DNA of 64,000 bases, taken from CAYFYJ01 sp964347415 (lineage in GTDB: Archaea; Aenigmatarchaeota; Aenigmatarchaeia; CG10238-14). The notes beneath the pieces were generated by a model, which searched no databases, was not told the DNA's origin, and saw only the letters and a list, made by a program, of their open reading frames with translations. The position numbers and the translations under genes are program-made. Shown piece after piece: positions 49,405-57,790 of the stretch (positions within the stretch are counted from its first letter, which is position 1; each line of letters starts with the position of its first letter). The stretch lies in assembly GCA_964347415.1 (NCBI GenBank), contig CAYFYJ010000022.1, positions 1-64,000 of the forward strand, read 5' to 3'.

Positions 49405-49938
49405 ATGCCAGAAGAACCAATAACCTTCGAATTCATCAGAAAAATCCAGAGAGAAGAAATGTCAGAGCCAAAACTATCCAAAATACCGAACGATTTTTAC
49501 CAGAAAGCAAAAAACTATCTTGAACAGAAGAAGAAGATAGCAGAAAAAAAGCAGGACAAGTTAGCAGAAAGGGAGATCAAGAACGTGGAAAGACTCATAG
49601 AAAACATCTTCAACAGGAGAGAGAGGAAGATGCTCGACTTCGCGTTAATAACAGTCAGAACAAACCTCCCACCAGAAAATTTAATAGAAGACGAGAAAGA
49701 ACTCTTCGAGTCAGCAGTCAACATGTTGAGGACTCAGAGAGATAGAGTTTTAAGCTTATTATTCAAAAAAACTAAACTAAAACTAGGCATTGAAAAAATA
49801 GAATTCACAGATGATGTTGAGGAATTTGTTGGCATTGATCTGAACAAATACGGCCCGTTCAAAAAAGGTGATACCGCCAACATCCCAAAAGACAATGCCG
49901 ACTTGTTGATAAGAATGAAAAAGGCTAAGAGAATATGA
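49405..49938 (+). CDS. GINS complex subunit (Gins51-type)
   Basis: 177 residues. N-terminal helical A-domain (AEREIKNVERLIENIFNRRERKMLDFALITVR, LFESAVNMLR) and a C-terminal B-domain (VEEFVGIDLNKYGPFKKGDTANIPKDNADLLIRMKKAKRI) in the Sld5/Psf1-like order. GINS links MCM helicase, GAN and polymerases at the fork. Overlaps eL42 by 4 bases; co-transcription of GINS with ribosomal eL42/eS27 genes is seen in archaea. Confidence 0.88.
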   Translation: MPEEPITFEFIRKIQREEMSEPKLSKIPNDFYQKAKNYLEQKKKIAEKKQDKLAEREIKNVERLIENIFNRRERKMLDFALITVRTNLPPENLIEDEKELFESAVNMLRTQRDRVLSLLFKKTKLKLGIEKIEFTDDVEEFVGIDLNKYGPFKKGDTANIPKDNADLLIRMKKAKRI

Positions 49939-50216
49939 GAGTGCCAAAAACTCAGAGAATCTATTGTCCTTATTGTAAGAAGCATCAAGAACATACAATC
50001 GAACAGGTTAAGAAAAAACCAAGACGAAAGATGGCAAGAGGCCAGAGACGATTCTTAGAAATAATGAAAGGTTATGGTGGTTTCCCAAGACCCAAGCCAA
50101 GTCATGAGAAAGCGACTAAGAAGCTTGACTTGAGATACAAGTGTAAAGTATGCAACAAAAAACACAGCAAAGGAAAAGGGTTCAGGATTAAAAAATTTGA
50201 GTTGGTCAAAGCTTAG
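49935..50216 (+). CDS. rpl44e: 50S ribosomal protein eL42 (L44e)
   Basis: 93 residues. RVPKTQRIYCPYCKKHQEHTIEQVKKKPRRKMARGQRRF and LRYKCKVCNKKHSKGKGFRIKKFEL hold the four zinc Cys of L44e. Start overlaps the GINS stop (ATGA). Confidence 0.97.
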   Translation: MRVPKTQRIYCPYCKKHQEHTIEQVKKKPRRKMARGQRRFLEIMKGYGGFPRPKPSHEKATKKLDLRYKCKVCNKKHSKGKGFRIKKFELVKA

Positions 50217-50224
50217 GTGATGTT

Positions 50225-50416
50225 ATGAAAAAAGAACTCGTTGAAGCACCAAAATCAAGATTCCTGAAAGTTCAGTGTCTGAAATGCAAGAACGAACAGA
50301 TAATCTTCAACAAAGTGGCAAAGAATGTGACATGTCTGGTCTGTGGCAACATCCTGGCCGAAGTAACTGGCGGTAAGAGCATAATCAAATCAAAGATACT
50401 GAAAGTTCTCACATAG
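50225..50416 (+). CDS. rps27e: 30S ribosomal protein eS27
   Basis: 63 residues. SRFLKVQCLKCKNEQIIFNKVAKNVTCLVCGNILAEVTGGKS is the eS27 zinc ribbon. Preceded by SD GGTGAT (50217-50222) just before the ATG, and 8 bases downstream of eL42. Closes the GINS-eL42-eS27 operon. Confidence 0.96.
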   Translation: MKKELVEAPKSRFLKVQCLKCKNEQIIFNKVAKNVTCLVCGNILAEVTGGKSIIKSKILKVLT

Positions 50417-50491
50417 ATCTTTGTTCTGCCGGAAGAAAACACTCACGATAAAATATTTAATTCTAACTGTCTTAATTGTTGATTAGATATT

Positions 50492-50755
50492 ATGGCATCA
50501 GTTGAAGGTGTTACGGCATCACCCGAAATACCGCGTTTTAATGTAAAATTAACTGGCGACAGGGTCGTAGAAGTAAGAAAAACTCTAACAAAAATCGTAA
50601 GCACATACAAACCAGATGATGGGGGATATAAAGTAACTCATAGAGATAGAGGTACAATTGGCGGTCCCAGAGAACATTATCTTGATGCGTGTGCCCTACC
50701 AAGTTGTGTCAGAGAAAGATTTGAAGGAAAATACAACAAAGAAGAGATACTGTAA
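50492..50755 (+). CDS. Hypothetical protein
   Basis: 87 residues, unrecognised. The middle reads VKLTGDRVVEVRKTLTKIVSTYKPDDGGYKVTHRDRGTIGGPREH, with two Cys (CALPSC) and an acidic end. No signal peptide or membrane segment. AT-rich promoter (AATATTTAATTCTAAC) precedes it, suggesting its own transcript. Confidence 0.45.
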   Translation: MASVEGVTASPEIPRFNVKLTGDRVVEVRKTLTKIVSTYKPDDGGYKVTHRDRGTIGGPREHYLDACALPSCVRERFEGKYNKEEIL

Positions 50756-50768
50756 TTCACACCGAATT

Positions 50769-50785
50769 CAGATAGATTTTTGTTC
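50769..50785 (+). promoter_or_regulatory. AGATAGATTTTTGTTC element before GlyRS
   Basis: CAGATAGATTTTTGTTC lies 37 bases before the GlyRS ATG, the same spacing (36) as in the two 46-bp repeats. With the TTTTTG tract about 27 bp upstream of the start, it fits a BRE/TATA-type leaderless promoter shared by these genes. Confidence 0.4.
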
Positions 50786-50806
50786 TTAGTAACCTAATTT
50801 GATATC

Positions 50807-52318
50807 ATGTCTAAGTTAGAAGAAATCCAGAGAATCTGTCTCAACCGTGGTATAGTCTTCCCTACCGCTGAAATCTATCCAACCCTATCTGGTTTCTGGG
50901 ACTATGGTCCTGTTGGGACATTACTAAAGAAAAAATTCATCGATTACTGGAGAGAGTTCTTCGTTAAGTCTGAAGACAACATCTTTGAAATAGACGGTTG
51001 CACAATCCTTTCAGAAGATGTTTTCAAGGCTTCTGGTCATTTACAATCCTTTGTCGATCCTATTGCACAATGCCAAAAATGCAAAACCATGCACAGAGCA
51101 GACCAACTCATAGAAGAAAAGACTGGAAAGTTTGTCGAAGGCAAATCAGTTAAAGAATTGAGTGATATCATAAAAAAAGAAAAAATTAAATGTCCTAAGT
51201 GTGGCAATCCTTTATCAAACGTAAGAATGTTTAACTTAATGTTGGAGACTTATATTAGTCCTGTTGGTGGACAGACTGGTTATCTGAGACCTGAAACTGC
51301 TCAGAATATTTTCACTGCTTTTCCAAGGGTTTTTCGTGCAACTAGATCCAAACTCCCCATGGGAATAGCTCAAGTTGGTCACTCCTTCAGGAACGAGATT
51401 TCACCCAGGCATTTCCTGGTCAGAATAAGGGAATTTAGCCAGACAGAGATCGAGCTGTTCTACGACCCTAAGAGGCCAGAATGTCAAAAATTCGATGAAA
51501 TAAAGGCTAAGAAGCTGGTAATTTACACCCGAGAAGCCCAAAAGAACAATAGGAAGCCATTAGAATTAACGGCCGAGCAATCTCTGAGAAAGAAAATAGT
51601 CCCGAACGAGTGGATGGTCTACTTTTTGGCTAAGGAATTCGAGTTTTACCAGTCTTTAGGTATCCCAAAAGACTGTTTGCGCTTCAGGAACATGCTCAAA
51701 GAGGAAACTCCACACTATTCTTTAGGAAACTTCGACTTGGAGATAAAATTTGATTTTGGATGGAAGGAGACGGTTGGGAACGCTATTAGGACCGATTATG
51801 ACCTGAAAAAACACATGAAATTCTCTAAGAAAGATATGACTGTGTTAACAGAAAAAGGAGAAAAAACCATTCCATGGGTCGTTGAACCCTCTTTTGGTGT
51901 TGAGAGAACTATCGCCGGGATACTATTGCATTGTTTTGTAGAGGATAAGAAAAGAGGTTGGAATTGGTTTAAGTTTCCGGTAAAAATTGCTCCTTTCACT
52001 GCTACTGTTTTTCCGTTGGTCAACAGAGATAATTTACCAAAGATAGCAAGGGATATATACAGAAAATTAAAGAAAAATTTTGATGTTTTTTACGATGAGA
52101 GTGGCTCTATCGGAAGAAGGTATGCTAGGGCTGATGAAGTTGGAACGCCCTTCTCGATAACGATTGATTATGATACTTTAAAGGATAGTACTTGCACTAT
52201 TCGGGACAGGGATACGACTAGGCAAGTTAGAGTTAAGATTGATGAGCTTGTTCCTATCTTGAACAAACTGATGAATGGGGAAATAAAGTTTGAGAAAGTT
52301 GGAAAGTTGATAAAGTAA
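50807..52318 (+). CDS. glyS: Glycyl-tRNA synthetase
   Basis: 503 residues, archaeal/eukaryotic alpha2 class II type. CLNRGIVFPTAEIYPTLSGFWDYGPVGTLLK N-terminus, a zinc-like Cys set (CQKCKTMH, CPKCGNP), motif 2 RNEISPRHFLVRIREFSQTE, motif 3 PSFGVERTIAGIL and a C-terminal anticodon-binding domain (YDESGSIGRRYARADEVGTPFSITID). The tRNA-Gly(GCC) of the window is at 24201. Confidence 0.97.
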   Translation: MSKLEEIQRICLNRGIVFPTAEIYPTLSGFWDYGPVGTLLKKKFIDYWREFFVKSEDNIFEIDGCTILSEDVFKASGHLQSFVDPIAQCQKCKTMHRADQLIEEKTGKFVEGKSVKELSDIIKKEKIKCPKCGNPLSNVRMFNLMLETYISPVGGQTGYLRPETAQNIFTAFPRVFRATRSKLPMGIAQVGHSFRNEISPRHFLVRIREFSQTEIELFYDPKRPECQKFDEIKAKKLVIYTREAQKNNRKPLELTAEQSLRKKIVPNEWMVYFLAKEFEFYQSLGIPKDCLRFRNMLKEETPHYSLGNFDLEIKFDFGWKETVGNAIRTDYDLKKHMKFSKKDMTVLTEKGEKTIPWVVEPSFGVERTIAGILLHCFVEDKKRGWNWFKFPVKIAPFTATVFPLVNRDNLPKIARDIYRKLKKNFDVFYDESGSIGRRYARADEVGTPFSITIDYDTLKDSTCTIRDRDTTRQVRVKIDELVPILNKLMNGEIKFEKVGKLIK

Positions 52319-52322
52319 AAAC

Positions 52323-52889
52323 CTAATGTTTTTCTTTCCTCATAACTGACAACATTTCTTTAAAAAAATTAATTAACTCAGGATTTTCAAGTGCTTCTTC
52401 TGTTTGCTGGTGATAGTGTTCTCTGATTACATTTTTATTACCATCTTTCTCATACTCTAAAGCTTGTAAAGACATTTCTAATTTCTCTACCTGCCTTACA
52501 AATTTAGCTTCTTTGGTTTTTCCTTCTTCAAATTCGAACCAAAGGTTAAAAATTTCGTCATAACCTTCTATCCCAGAAATCATTTCCTGAATAGCTTTTT
52601 TCTCTTTCTTTATTTTTTCCTCTCGAGAAGCAGCCTTTTCATATCTCCAATATGTGACGATATCACCTATTTTTGCTTCAGCCAAATCATGAATTATCGC
52701 CATTTTCATAACTTTTTCCATGTCTAGATTTTTATTCTTACCGAGAAAAATACACATTAATGCAGTTCTAAATGTATGTTCGGCAACAGTTTCAGGGTTT
52801 TCAACTTTATCGATAACCCAACCCTGTCTTTTCGTCTTTTTTAATTGGTTAACTTCATCAAAGAATTTTATGAGTTTTTCCCATTTCAT
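52323..52889 (-). CDS. HD-domain nucleotidase (YfbR/HDDC2-like)
   Basis: 188 residues. The HD signature is present: ETVAEHTFRTALM (H), AIIHDLAEAKIGDI (HD) and a downstream conserved D/E in FVRQVEKLEMSLQALEY. YfbR-like proteins dephosphorylate deoxyribonucleoside monophosphates, which fits the neighbouring dNTP genes. Convergent with GlyRS. Confidence 0.88.
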   Translation of the reverse strand: MKWEKLIKFFDEVNQLKKTKRQGWVIDKVENPETVAEHTFRTALMCIFLGKNKNLDMEKVMKMAIIHDLAEAKIGDIVTYWRYEKAASREEKIKKEKKAIQEMISGIEGYDEIFNLWFEFEEGKTKEAKFVRQVEKLEMSLQALEYEKDGNKNVIREHYHQQTEEALENPELINFFKEMLSVMRKEKH

Positions 52890-52927
52890 ATAATCAAATT
52901 TCTATCTTTCAACCGGCGGATAGGAGA

Positions 52928-53440
52928 TTACTTAATCTCAATCTTACAATGAACCGGCAACTTCTTGCTCGCTCGTTTCAAAGCCAACCTTCCAACATCG
53001 ATATTCTTCTTGTTCACTTTTAATGACATTATCTTCTGTCCTTTCATAACTCTTGCCGCTCTTCCACTCGGTTTTCCAAACGCCTTCCTCATGCCACTCG
53101 AAAACCTATCGGCTCCAGCTCCAGTAGCCAGAGAGTGTTCACGCAACACATGATGTGGAAATACCAGAATCTTGAGAAAATAATTATCAGGAACCTTCCT
53201 CTCAAGAAACTTATTCGTGACAACTCTAGATGCTTCCAAGGCATTATCCCTTATCTGGACAGAATGATCGGCAACCAAAGAAAGATGAGCATCAAACTTC
53301 TTATCAGCATTACCCATCTCGAAAACATGAATTTTCGAATAAGGAACACCAACTACGTAACTCTTCCTTGGCTTCCTCTTCGAGACTCTTGTCCAAGGTC
53401 TTTCCAATTTTCTTGTTGTTCTTCCTGGTCTCAATGCCAT
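52928..53440 (-). CDS. rpl10e: 50S ribosomal protein L10e (uL16 family)
   Basis: About 170 residues. MALRPGRTTRKLERPWTRVSKRKPRKSYVVGVP and TGAGADRFSSGMRKAFGKPSGRAARV identify archaeal L10e. ATG 53440 is chosen because SD GGAGTGAT lies 4 to 5 bases upstream; the frame extends 9 bases further without support. Follows dCMP deaminase by about 11 bases, probably one transcript. Confidence 0.96.
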   Translation of the reverse strand: MALRPGRTTRKLERPWTRVSKRKPRKSYVVGVPYSKIHVFEMGNADKKFDAHLSLVADHSVQIRDNALEASRVVTNKFLERKVPDNYFLKILVFPHHVLREHSLATGAGADRFSSGMRKAFGKPSGRAARVMKGQKIMSLKVNKKNIDVGRLALKRASKKLPVHCKIEIK

Positions 53441-53451
53441 AAAAATCACTC

Positions 53452-53976
53452 CTAATTTACGTTCTTAATCTTTTTTAAGCTTTCTGTATAAGCCTTGCTA
53501 TCCTCCTCAACCCAATCTCTAACATCATGTTTTATAATGTTGCCGTTTCCCTCCAATGTCACGACCTGTCTTATTCCTGCATTTATTATAAGTCTCTTAC
53601 ATCTTGGACATGGCAGACAAGGTCTTACTTTTTCATTGTTATCAACGCCCAGAGTAAACATCACTCCATCTAAAACTCTAGACCCATGTCTTGCAGCGTT
53701 TACTATAGCATTTTCTTCTGCATGAACTGATGGACAACTTTCATATGTATCGTTATGATTCAATTTCAACATGTTTCTGCTACAACCCCCAGCTTCTTTA
53801 CAATCAACAACTCCTCTGGCCGGGCCGGCATATCCCGTGGAGACTATAGCATCGTTCGCGACTATTATCGCCCCAAAACCCCACTTTCTACTATCGATAC
53901 AAATCGACCTTCTGGCCACAGACTTGGCTATCTGCAAATAATATTCGTCCTTTGTTATCCTTCCCATCTTATTCAC
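53452..53976 (-). CDS. dCMP deaminase family protein
   Basis: 174 residues. Zinc cytidine/deoxycytidylate deaminase motifs SVHAEENAIV (HAE) and PCLPCPRC (PCxxC) are intact, and YAGPARGV and CKEAGGCSR loops support the dCMP type. Makes dUMP for thymidylate synthesis. ATG 53976 or 53967 (MGRITKDEY) may be the start. Part of the dTTP-related block. Confidence 0.93.
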   Translation of the reverse strand: MNKMGRITKDEYYLQIAKSVARRSICIDSRKWGFGAIIVANDAIVSTGYAGPARGVVDCKEAGGCSRNMLKLNHNDTYESCPSVHAEENAIVNAARHGSRVLDGVMFTLGVDNNEKVRPCLPCPRCKRLIINAGIRQVVTLEGNGNIIKHDVRDWVEEDSKAYTESLKKIKNVN

Positions 53977-53984
53977 TTAGATTT

Positions 53985-54584
53985 TCATTTTAACGAATTT
54001 ATAATTTTCAGGATGTCTTCATGAACTTCTTTTTTACTCCTTTCCCCGTCTATCACAACCCATTTCCCAAGAACATTCTCATTTATTTCTCTCATGTACA
54101 ATTCCCTTACTTTCCTCAAGAATTCTATTTCTTTCTCATACTTATCCAATTCCCCTTCACCCTTCTTCCTTTCCATGCTCGTCTCGGGTTTAATGTCGAT
54201 GAAAATGATTGCATCGGCTCTGGGATACTTCAACAATTCAACTAATTTCATGGCATCTTCAAAAGGAAAGCCTTGAGAACAATGGTAGGCTATGGTGGAT
54301 GTTATGTAACGGTCAGCTATCACAATTTTTTCATCCTTCAAACCAGCCTCTATTTTTGAAACGGAATTTAGTACATCCGTAGCAAAAGCAAGAAATGCCT
54401 GATCATTACTGAGTTCAAACTTTTCGTTCAGGTAATCAGATATCAATTGACCGATAGGATGATCATAATCCGGGGATTTAACGAATACTGATGGGATATT
54501 ATTCTCAGCAAAGTATTCTTTTAACAGTTCAGTCTGGCTTTGACCTCCTGCTCCATCCAATCCTTCTATTACAATAAAACCCAT
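53985..54584 (-). CDS. Thymidylate kinase-like protein with altered P-loop
   Basis: 199 residues. Thymidylate kinase layout: FIVIEGLDGAGGQSQTELLKEYF, DRYITSTIAYHCSQGF (DRY) and a LID region. In the P-loop GLDGAGGQSQT the invariant Lys position is Gly and the next positions are Gln and Ser. Whether it phosphorylates dTMP, another substrate or is regulatory is open. Located 8 bases upstream of dCMP deaminase, so probably co-expressed. Confidence 0.8.
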   Translation of the reverse strand: MGFIVIEGLDGAGGQSQTELLKEYFAENNIPSVFVKSPDYDHPIGQLISDYLNEKFELSNDQAFLAFATDVLNSVSKIEAGLKDEKIVIADRYITSTIAYHCSQGFPFEDAMKLVELLKYPRADAIIFIDIKPETSMERKKGEGELDKYEKEIEFLRKVRELYMREINENVLGKWVVIDGERSKKEVHEDILKIINSLK

Positions 54585-54625
54585 CTAACCACGTACATAA
54601 ATTTTTAGATAGTATAGATATATTT

Positions 54626-55141
54626 ATGGAAGTTGAAATCAGGGCACGCATTAAAGGCTTAGACAGTCTCAGAAACAAATTACTATCTATCGGAGCGAAA
54701 TCTGTAGATAAGCTATCCCAAGAAGACCATTATTATTATCCTAAAGATAAAGAAAAATCTAATTTCGTGCTTAGAGTGAGGTCAACTGACGATGAACACC
54801 AATTGGTCTATAAAGCATTAACTGATATAGACGGTGCTTGGCATGAATTCTCTACTGGTATTGACAAACCAGATCAGGCGATAAAATTACTACTTCATGC
54901 AGGGTTCAGGGAAATAGTGTTCATCAAAAAGAAGAGAGAAAAATTCAAGATGGACGAGTTCGAGATAAACCTGGATGAATTCGATGAACCGAGGGATTTT
55001 GGTAATTGGATCGAAGCTGAAGTTATAACAGACGATTCAAAACAAGGAAAAGAGAAGATAAAAAAACTATTCAATCAACTGGGTATAAAAGATGAGGAAT
55101 TCGTTCACAAAGGGTATCCAAGGATTATTCTCAAAATTTAG
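54626..55141 (+). CDS. CYTH domain protein (CyaB/ThTPase-like)
   Basis: 171 residues. The N-terminal EVEIRARIK is a variant ExExK metal/phosphate tunnel motif (Arg instead of Lys), followed by YYYPKDKEKSNFVLRVRSTDD, FEINLDEFDEPRDFGNWIEAEV. Family members act on triphosphates (adenylate cyclase CyaB, thiamine triphosphatase). Substrate unknown. Overlaps the dUTPase gene by 4 bases, tail-to-tail. Confidence 0.88.
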   Translation: MEVEIRARIKGLDSLRNKLLSIGAKSVDKLSQEDHYYYPKDKEKSNFVLRVRSTDDEHQLVYKALTDIDGAWHEFSTGIDKPDQAIKLLLHAGFREIVFIKKKREKFKMDEFEINLDEFDEPRDFGNWIEAEVITDDSKQGKEKIKKLFNQLGIKDEEFVHKGYPRIILKI

Positions 55142-55641
55142 GTAACCTTCCCGCCCTGATATTTGCCGTCATATAATCTCACGTTTCCTTTAACTGTCTC
55201 GAACACAATCTGTCCTATCTTCGAGCCAATCTCAATCTCAAAAGTAAATTCGCTCAAGTTCTTCATTCCAAACGTCAAAGTTCCTTGAAATCCAGGATCT
55301 ACTACTGCTGTATGCAAACTAACTCCACACCTGAACAAACTACTTCTCGGCAAGATTATGGCCATGACATCTTTTGGCATGTTCACCTTTTCCACGGTTT
55401 CGACTAACACAAACTCATTTGGTTCAAGTCTGACCTTATCACCAGGCCTATCAGAAACATTCTCAACATCTGGCGTCTTTCTACCTTCTGTACCCAAAAA
55501 ACCACCATCCCTTAATCTGTAGACGCATTTAACCCTGAGGTCGACCCCACTAGGTTGAACATTCCTCTCATCAACATTTTCGATTAAAGATGGGTTCTGT
55601 TTCACTAATTTCAATATATCTTCATATCCGATTACTACCAA
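55138..55641 (-). CDS. dUTPase-like protein (dCTP deaminase/dUTPase family)
   Basis: 167 residues. QPSGVDLRVKCVYRLRDGG, ILPRSSLFRCGVSLHTAVVDPGFQGTLTFGMKN and YDGKYQGGKVT are family motifs. The Glu of the VLE/TLE step that serves dCTP deamination is replaced (LTFGMKN), and the layout resembles archaeal monofunctional dUTPases, so I favour dUTP diphosphatase. Produces dUMP and PPi, feeding the thymidylate route. Confidence 0.8.
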   Translation of the reverse strand: MVVIGYEDILKLVKQNPSLIENVDERNVQPSGVDLRVKCVYRLRDGGFLGTEGRKTPDVENVSDRPGDKVRLEPNEFVLVETVEKVNMPKDVMAIILPRSSLFRCGVSLHTAVVDPGFQGTLTFGMKNLSEFTFEIEIGSKIGQIVFETVKGNVRLYDGKYQGGKVT

Positions 55642-55709
55642 AAAATCACCCTCTATAATTTTTTAGATATCATATTTATATTTCCTTCAATTTATTTTAT
55701 TGTGATATC

Positions 55710-57179
55710 ATGGACGCTGATTCAAACACTGTATTGAACTATTTCTTTACTAATCCAGATAAGCCGATATTCTCATTCCGGAATCTACCGCCAGAACTAC
55801 AGAATTACATCTACTTAGGGATCAGTCGATTTCCAAGCGTAAGAGATAGGTTTCTAAAAATACTCAGGGATAAAGGCGTCTTAGAAAAGGTTGCCAACAA
55901 CATAAGGGAAAATAAATTAACCAATACGATTCCTGCGGATGTTATTAAATTCGCGACTGAAAGGAATAGTGACATATATTTTAAATGGGGGCATGGTTCA
56001 AGCGCTGAAGGTGCATCTGTTTTCATAATCTCTGAGAATAACCCAATCTATGCTACTGGGGATCAACAAGATTTCTATTATCCGATGACTACGATGGAAT
56101 TTTCGACAAGATATGGAACAAGGTTTGATATCGACCATGTTTACTGGGATTCTACCCTGATGCGGTCTGAATTTGCTGATGAAATTAAGAGTGTTACAAC
56201 AAAAAATCTTGAAATCTACAAGAATGGTTTTGACTCTGTATTGCGAGTCGCTTCGAAAAAACAGAGGGACCTAACAGACAAGGTTTCTGCTTTGGACGCG
56301 ATAAGGTTCATAATACCGATATCATCTTATACGACTGTCATACTTGGCGGTAATGTTAGGTCTGTTTTTGAACACTTCAGAAAATTGATGGCAATCGATG
56401 ACAATTTCACGCGACATTATGTAAAGGAGTCATTGAAAGAATTATCAAAGGTGGTTTCTGGATATTTTGAAAGATTAGAACCGGATAATCATGTTATTGA
56501 AAGAAACAAGAAACTTCACGAATACGCGAATGGGGTTTTCAAGAAAGAGTTCAAGCCAGTAAAGGAAGATGTTCAAATTTTCCATGAATTACCACTCGAA
56601 GAACTGGCATTAACCCAGATCATCTATCCATTCTGTAGTTTACCGTTCAGTGATGTTTATGAAAAAATCTCTGGTTTTAACGGAAATGAGAAAAAAGAAC
56701 TTTTTGAAAAAGCAACTCTAGGAAGAGAAGCCAAGAAAAACCCAATAAGAGGGTTTGAAACAAGGCATCTCGTCTTCGAGGTAGAATCTCCCTGGGCATA
56801 CTGGAAGGATTTCAAAAGAAACAGGATGAATTTGAGATTCCAACAAGATATGCGTGGTCTTGCTGGGTTTGATACACCCGATCTCATCCGGGAATCTGAA
56901 ATTTTAAAGGAATACGAAGATGCACAGAAAAGAACTGCAGAACTCGTTGAAAAGGTTTACAAAAAATTCGGCAGGATGTCAAGAATTGTTGCAAGCCAAG
57001 GCTGTAGAAAAAGATATCTACTATGTATGGGACCAAGACAACTAACAGTATTGGGCGAACTCAGAACATCTGGTGGGGGCGATATAGGTTATAGAAGGAT
57101 CGCGAGTAAAATGATAGAACTCGCGAAAGAAAAGAATCCAAGACTCTTTAGTCATATAAAAAATAATTTTAAACCCTGA
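55710..57179 (+). CDS. Tandem ThyX-like protein (divergent flavin-dependent thymidylate synthase family)
   Basis: 489 residues, two ThyX-like halves. Half 1 has KWGHGSSAEGASVFI (compare GHxSxxEHA) and TTMEFSTRYG (ESxRY-type). Half 2 has FETRHLVFEVESPWAYWKDFKRNRMNLRFQQDM and a C-terminal GPRQLTVLGELRTSGGGDIGYRRIA (compare ...LRSLxxFLxLR...QxEIR). Classical RHRx7S motif is not intact in half 1. Large ThyX-like proteins of this size are known. Whether it makes dTMP is uncertain, but its place among dCMP deaminase, dUTPase and thymidylate kinases supports that. Confidence 0.65.
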   Translation: MDADSNTVLNYFFTNPDKPIFSFRNLPPELQNYIYLGISRFPSVRDRFLKILRDKGVLEKVANNIRENKLTNTIPADVIKFATERNSDIYFKWGHGSSAEGASVFIISENNPIYATGDQQDFYYPMTTMEFSTRYGTRFDIDHVYWDSTLMRSEFADEIKSVTTKNLEIYKNGFDSVLRVASKKQRDLTDKVSALDAIRFIIPISSYTTVILGGNVRSVFEHFRKLMAIDDNFTRHYVKESLKELSKVVSGYFERLEPDNHVIERNKKLHEYANGVFKKEFKPVKEDVQIFHELPLEELALTQIIYPFCSLPFSDVYEKISGFNGNEKKELFEKATLGREAKKNPIRGFETRHLVFEVESPWAYWKDFKRNRMNLRFQQDMRGLAGFDTPDLIRESEILKEYEDAQKRTAELVEKVYKKFGRMSRIVASQGCRKRYLLCMGPRQLTVLGELRTSGGGDIGYRRIASKMIELAKEKNPRLFSHIKNNFKP

Positions 57180-57783
57180 TCCCTTTCTGTTTACAGTATT
57201 CCTCTACTATCTTAGTGATTTCTTTATGGATTTCTTCTGGATTTCTGTGATCGCCCCTAATGACGTGAGTGTTCTTGTGGTAGAACTTCAACCCAAGATA
57301 ATTCTCCCTAATCCTCTCTAGTTTGTCAGCTGTTTCGAATATCTCGAAACCAAACCTATTCTTCGCAATCCTTTCGGCGCATACCTGTCCTGGAACGTTC
57401 AGTATAAATGTTAAATCCGGTTCTGGGAAATCAGAGTTTATCTGTTTTAACCAATCCAGATCTTCCTCAAGGGAACCAAAAGCTAAAGTTGATAACAGAT
57501 AACGATCGGATATCACGTTGATGCCCTTTTTCAGGAACGGGATGATTTCTTTTTTTAGGTGATACGATCTATCAGCTGAGAATAAGAGTTGTAAAGTCTT
57601 CATGTTGACTCTCCATTCACCTTTTAGAATTGACCTGATTATACCCCCGATCAGACTGCTGGTAGGCTCTTTAGTCGAGAACACTCTGACGTTTCTTTTT
57701 TCGAACCATTTTTCCAATAAATCTGCTTGTGTTGATTGTCCTGAACCATCGGGCCCTTCAAAAACTATGAATATACCTTTCAT
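57169..57783 (-). CDS. Thymidylate kinase-like protein with P-loop Lys replaced by Gln
   Basis: 204 residues. FIVFEGPDGSGQSTQADLLEKWF, the DRYLLSTLAFGS motif and KEPTSSLIGG are thymidylate kinase features. The P-loop GPDGSGQST has Gln for Lys. It overlaps the ThyX-like gene by 11 bases, tail-to-tail, and lies 7 bases downstream of the DUF1512 gene. Substrate is likely dTMP but the altered P-loop needs testing. Confidence 0.85.
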   Translation of the reverse strand: MKGIFIVFEGPDGSGQSTQADLLEKWFEKRNVRVFSTKEPTSSLIGGIIRSILKGEWRVNMKTLQLLFSADRSYHLKKEIIPFLKKGINVISDRYLLSTLAFGSLEEDLDWLKQINSDFPEPDLTFILNVPGQVCAERIAKNRFGFEIFETADKLERIRENYLGLKFYHKNTHVIRGDHRNPEEIHKEITKIVEEYCKQKGIRV

Positions 57784-57790
57784 AAAACCA

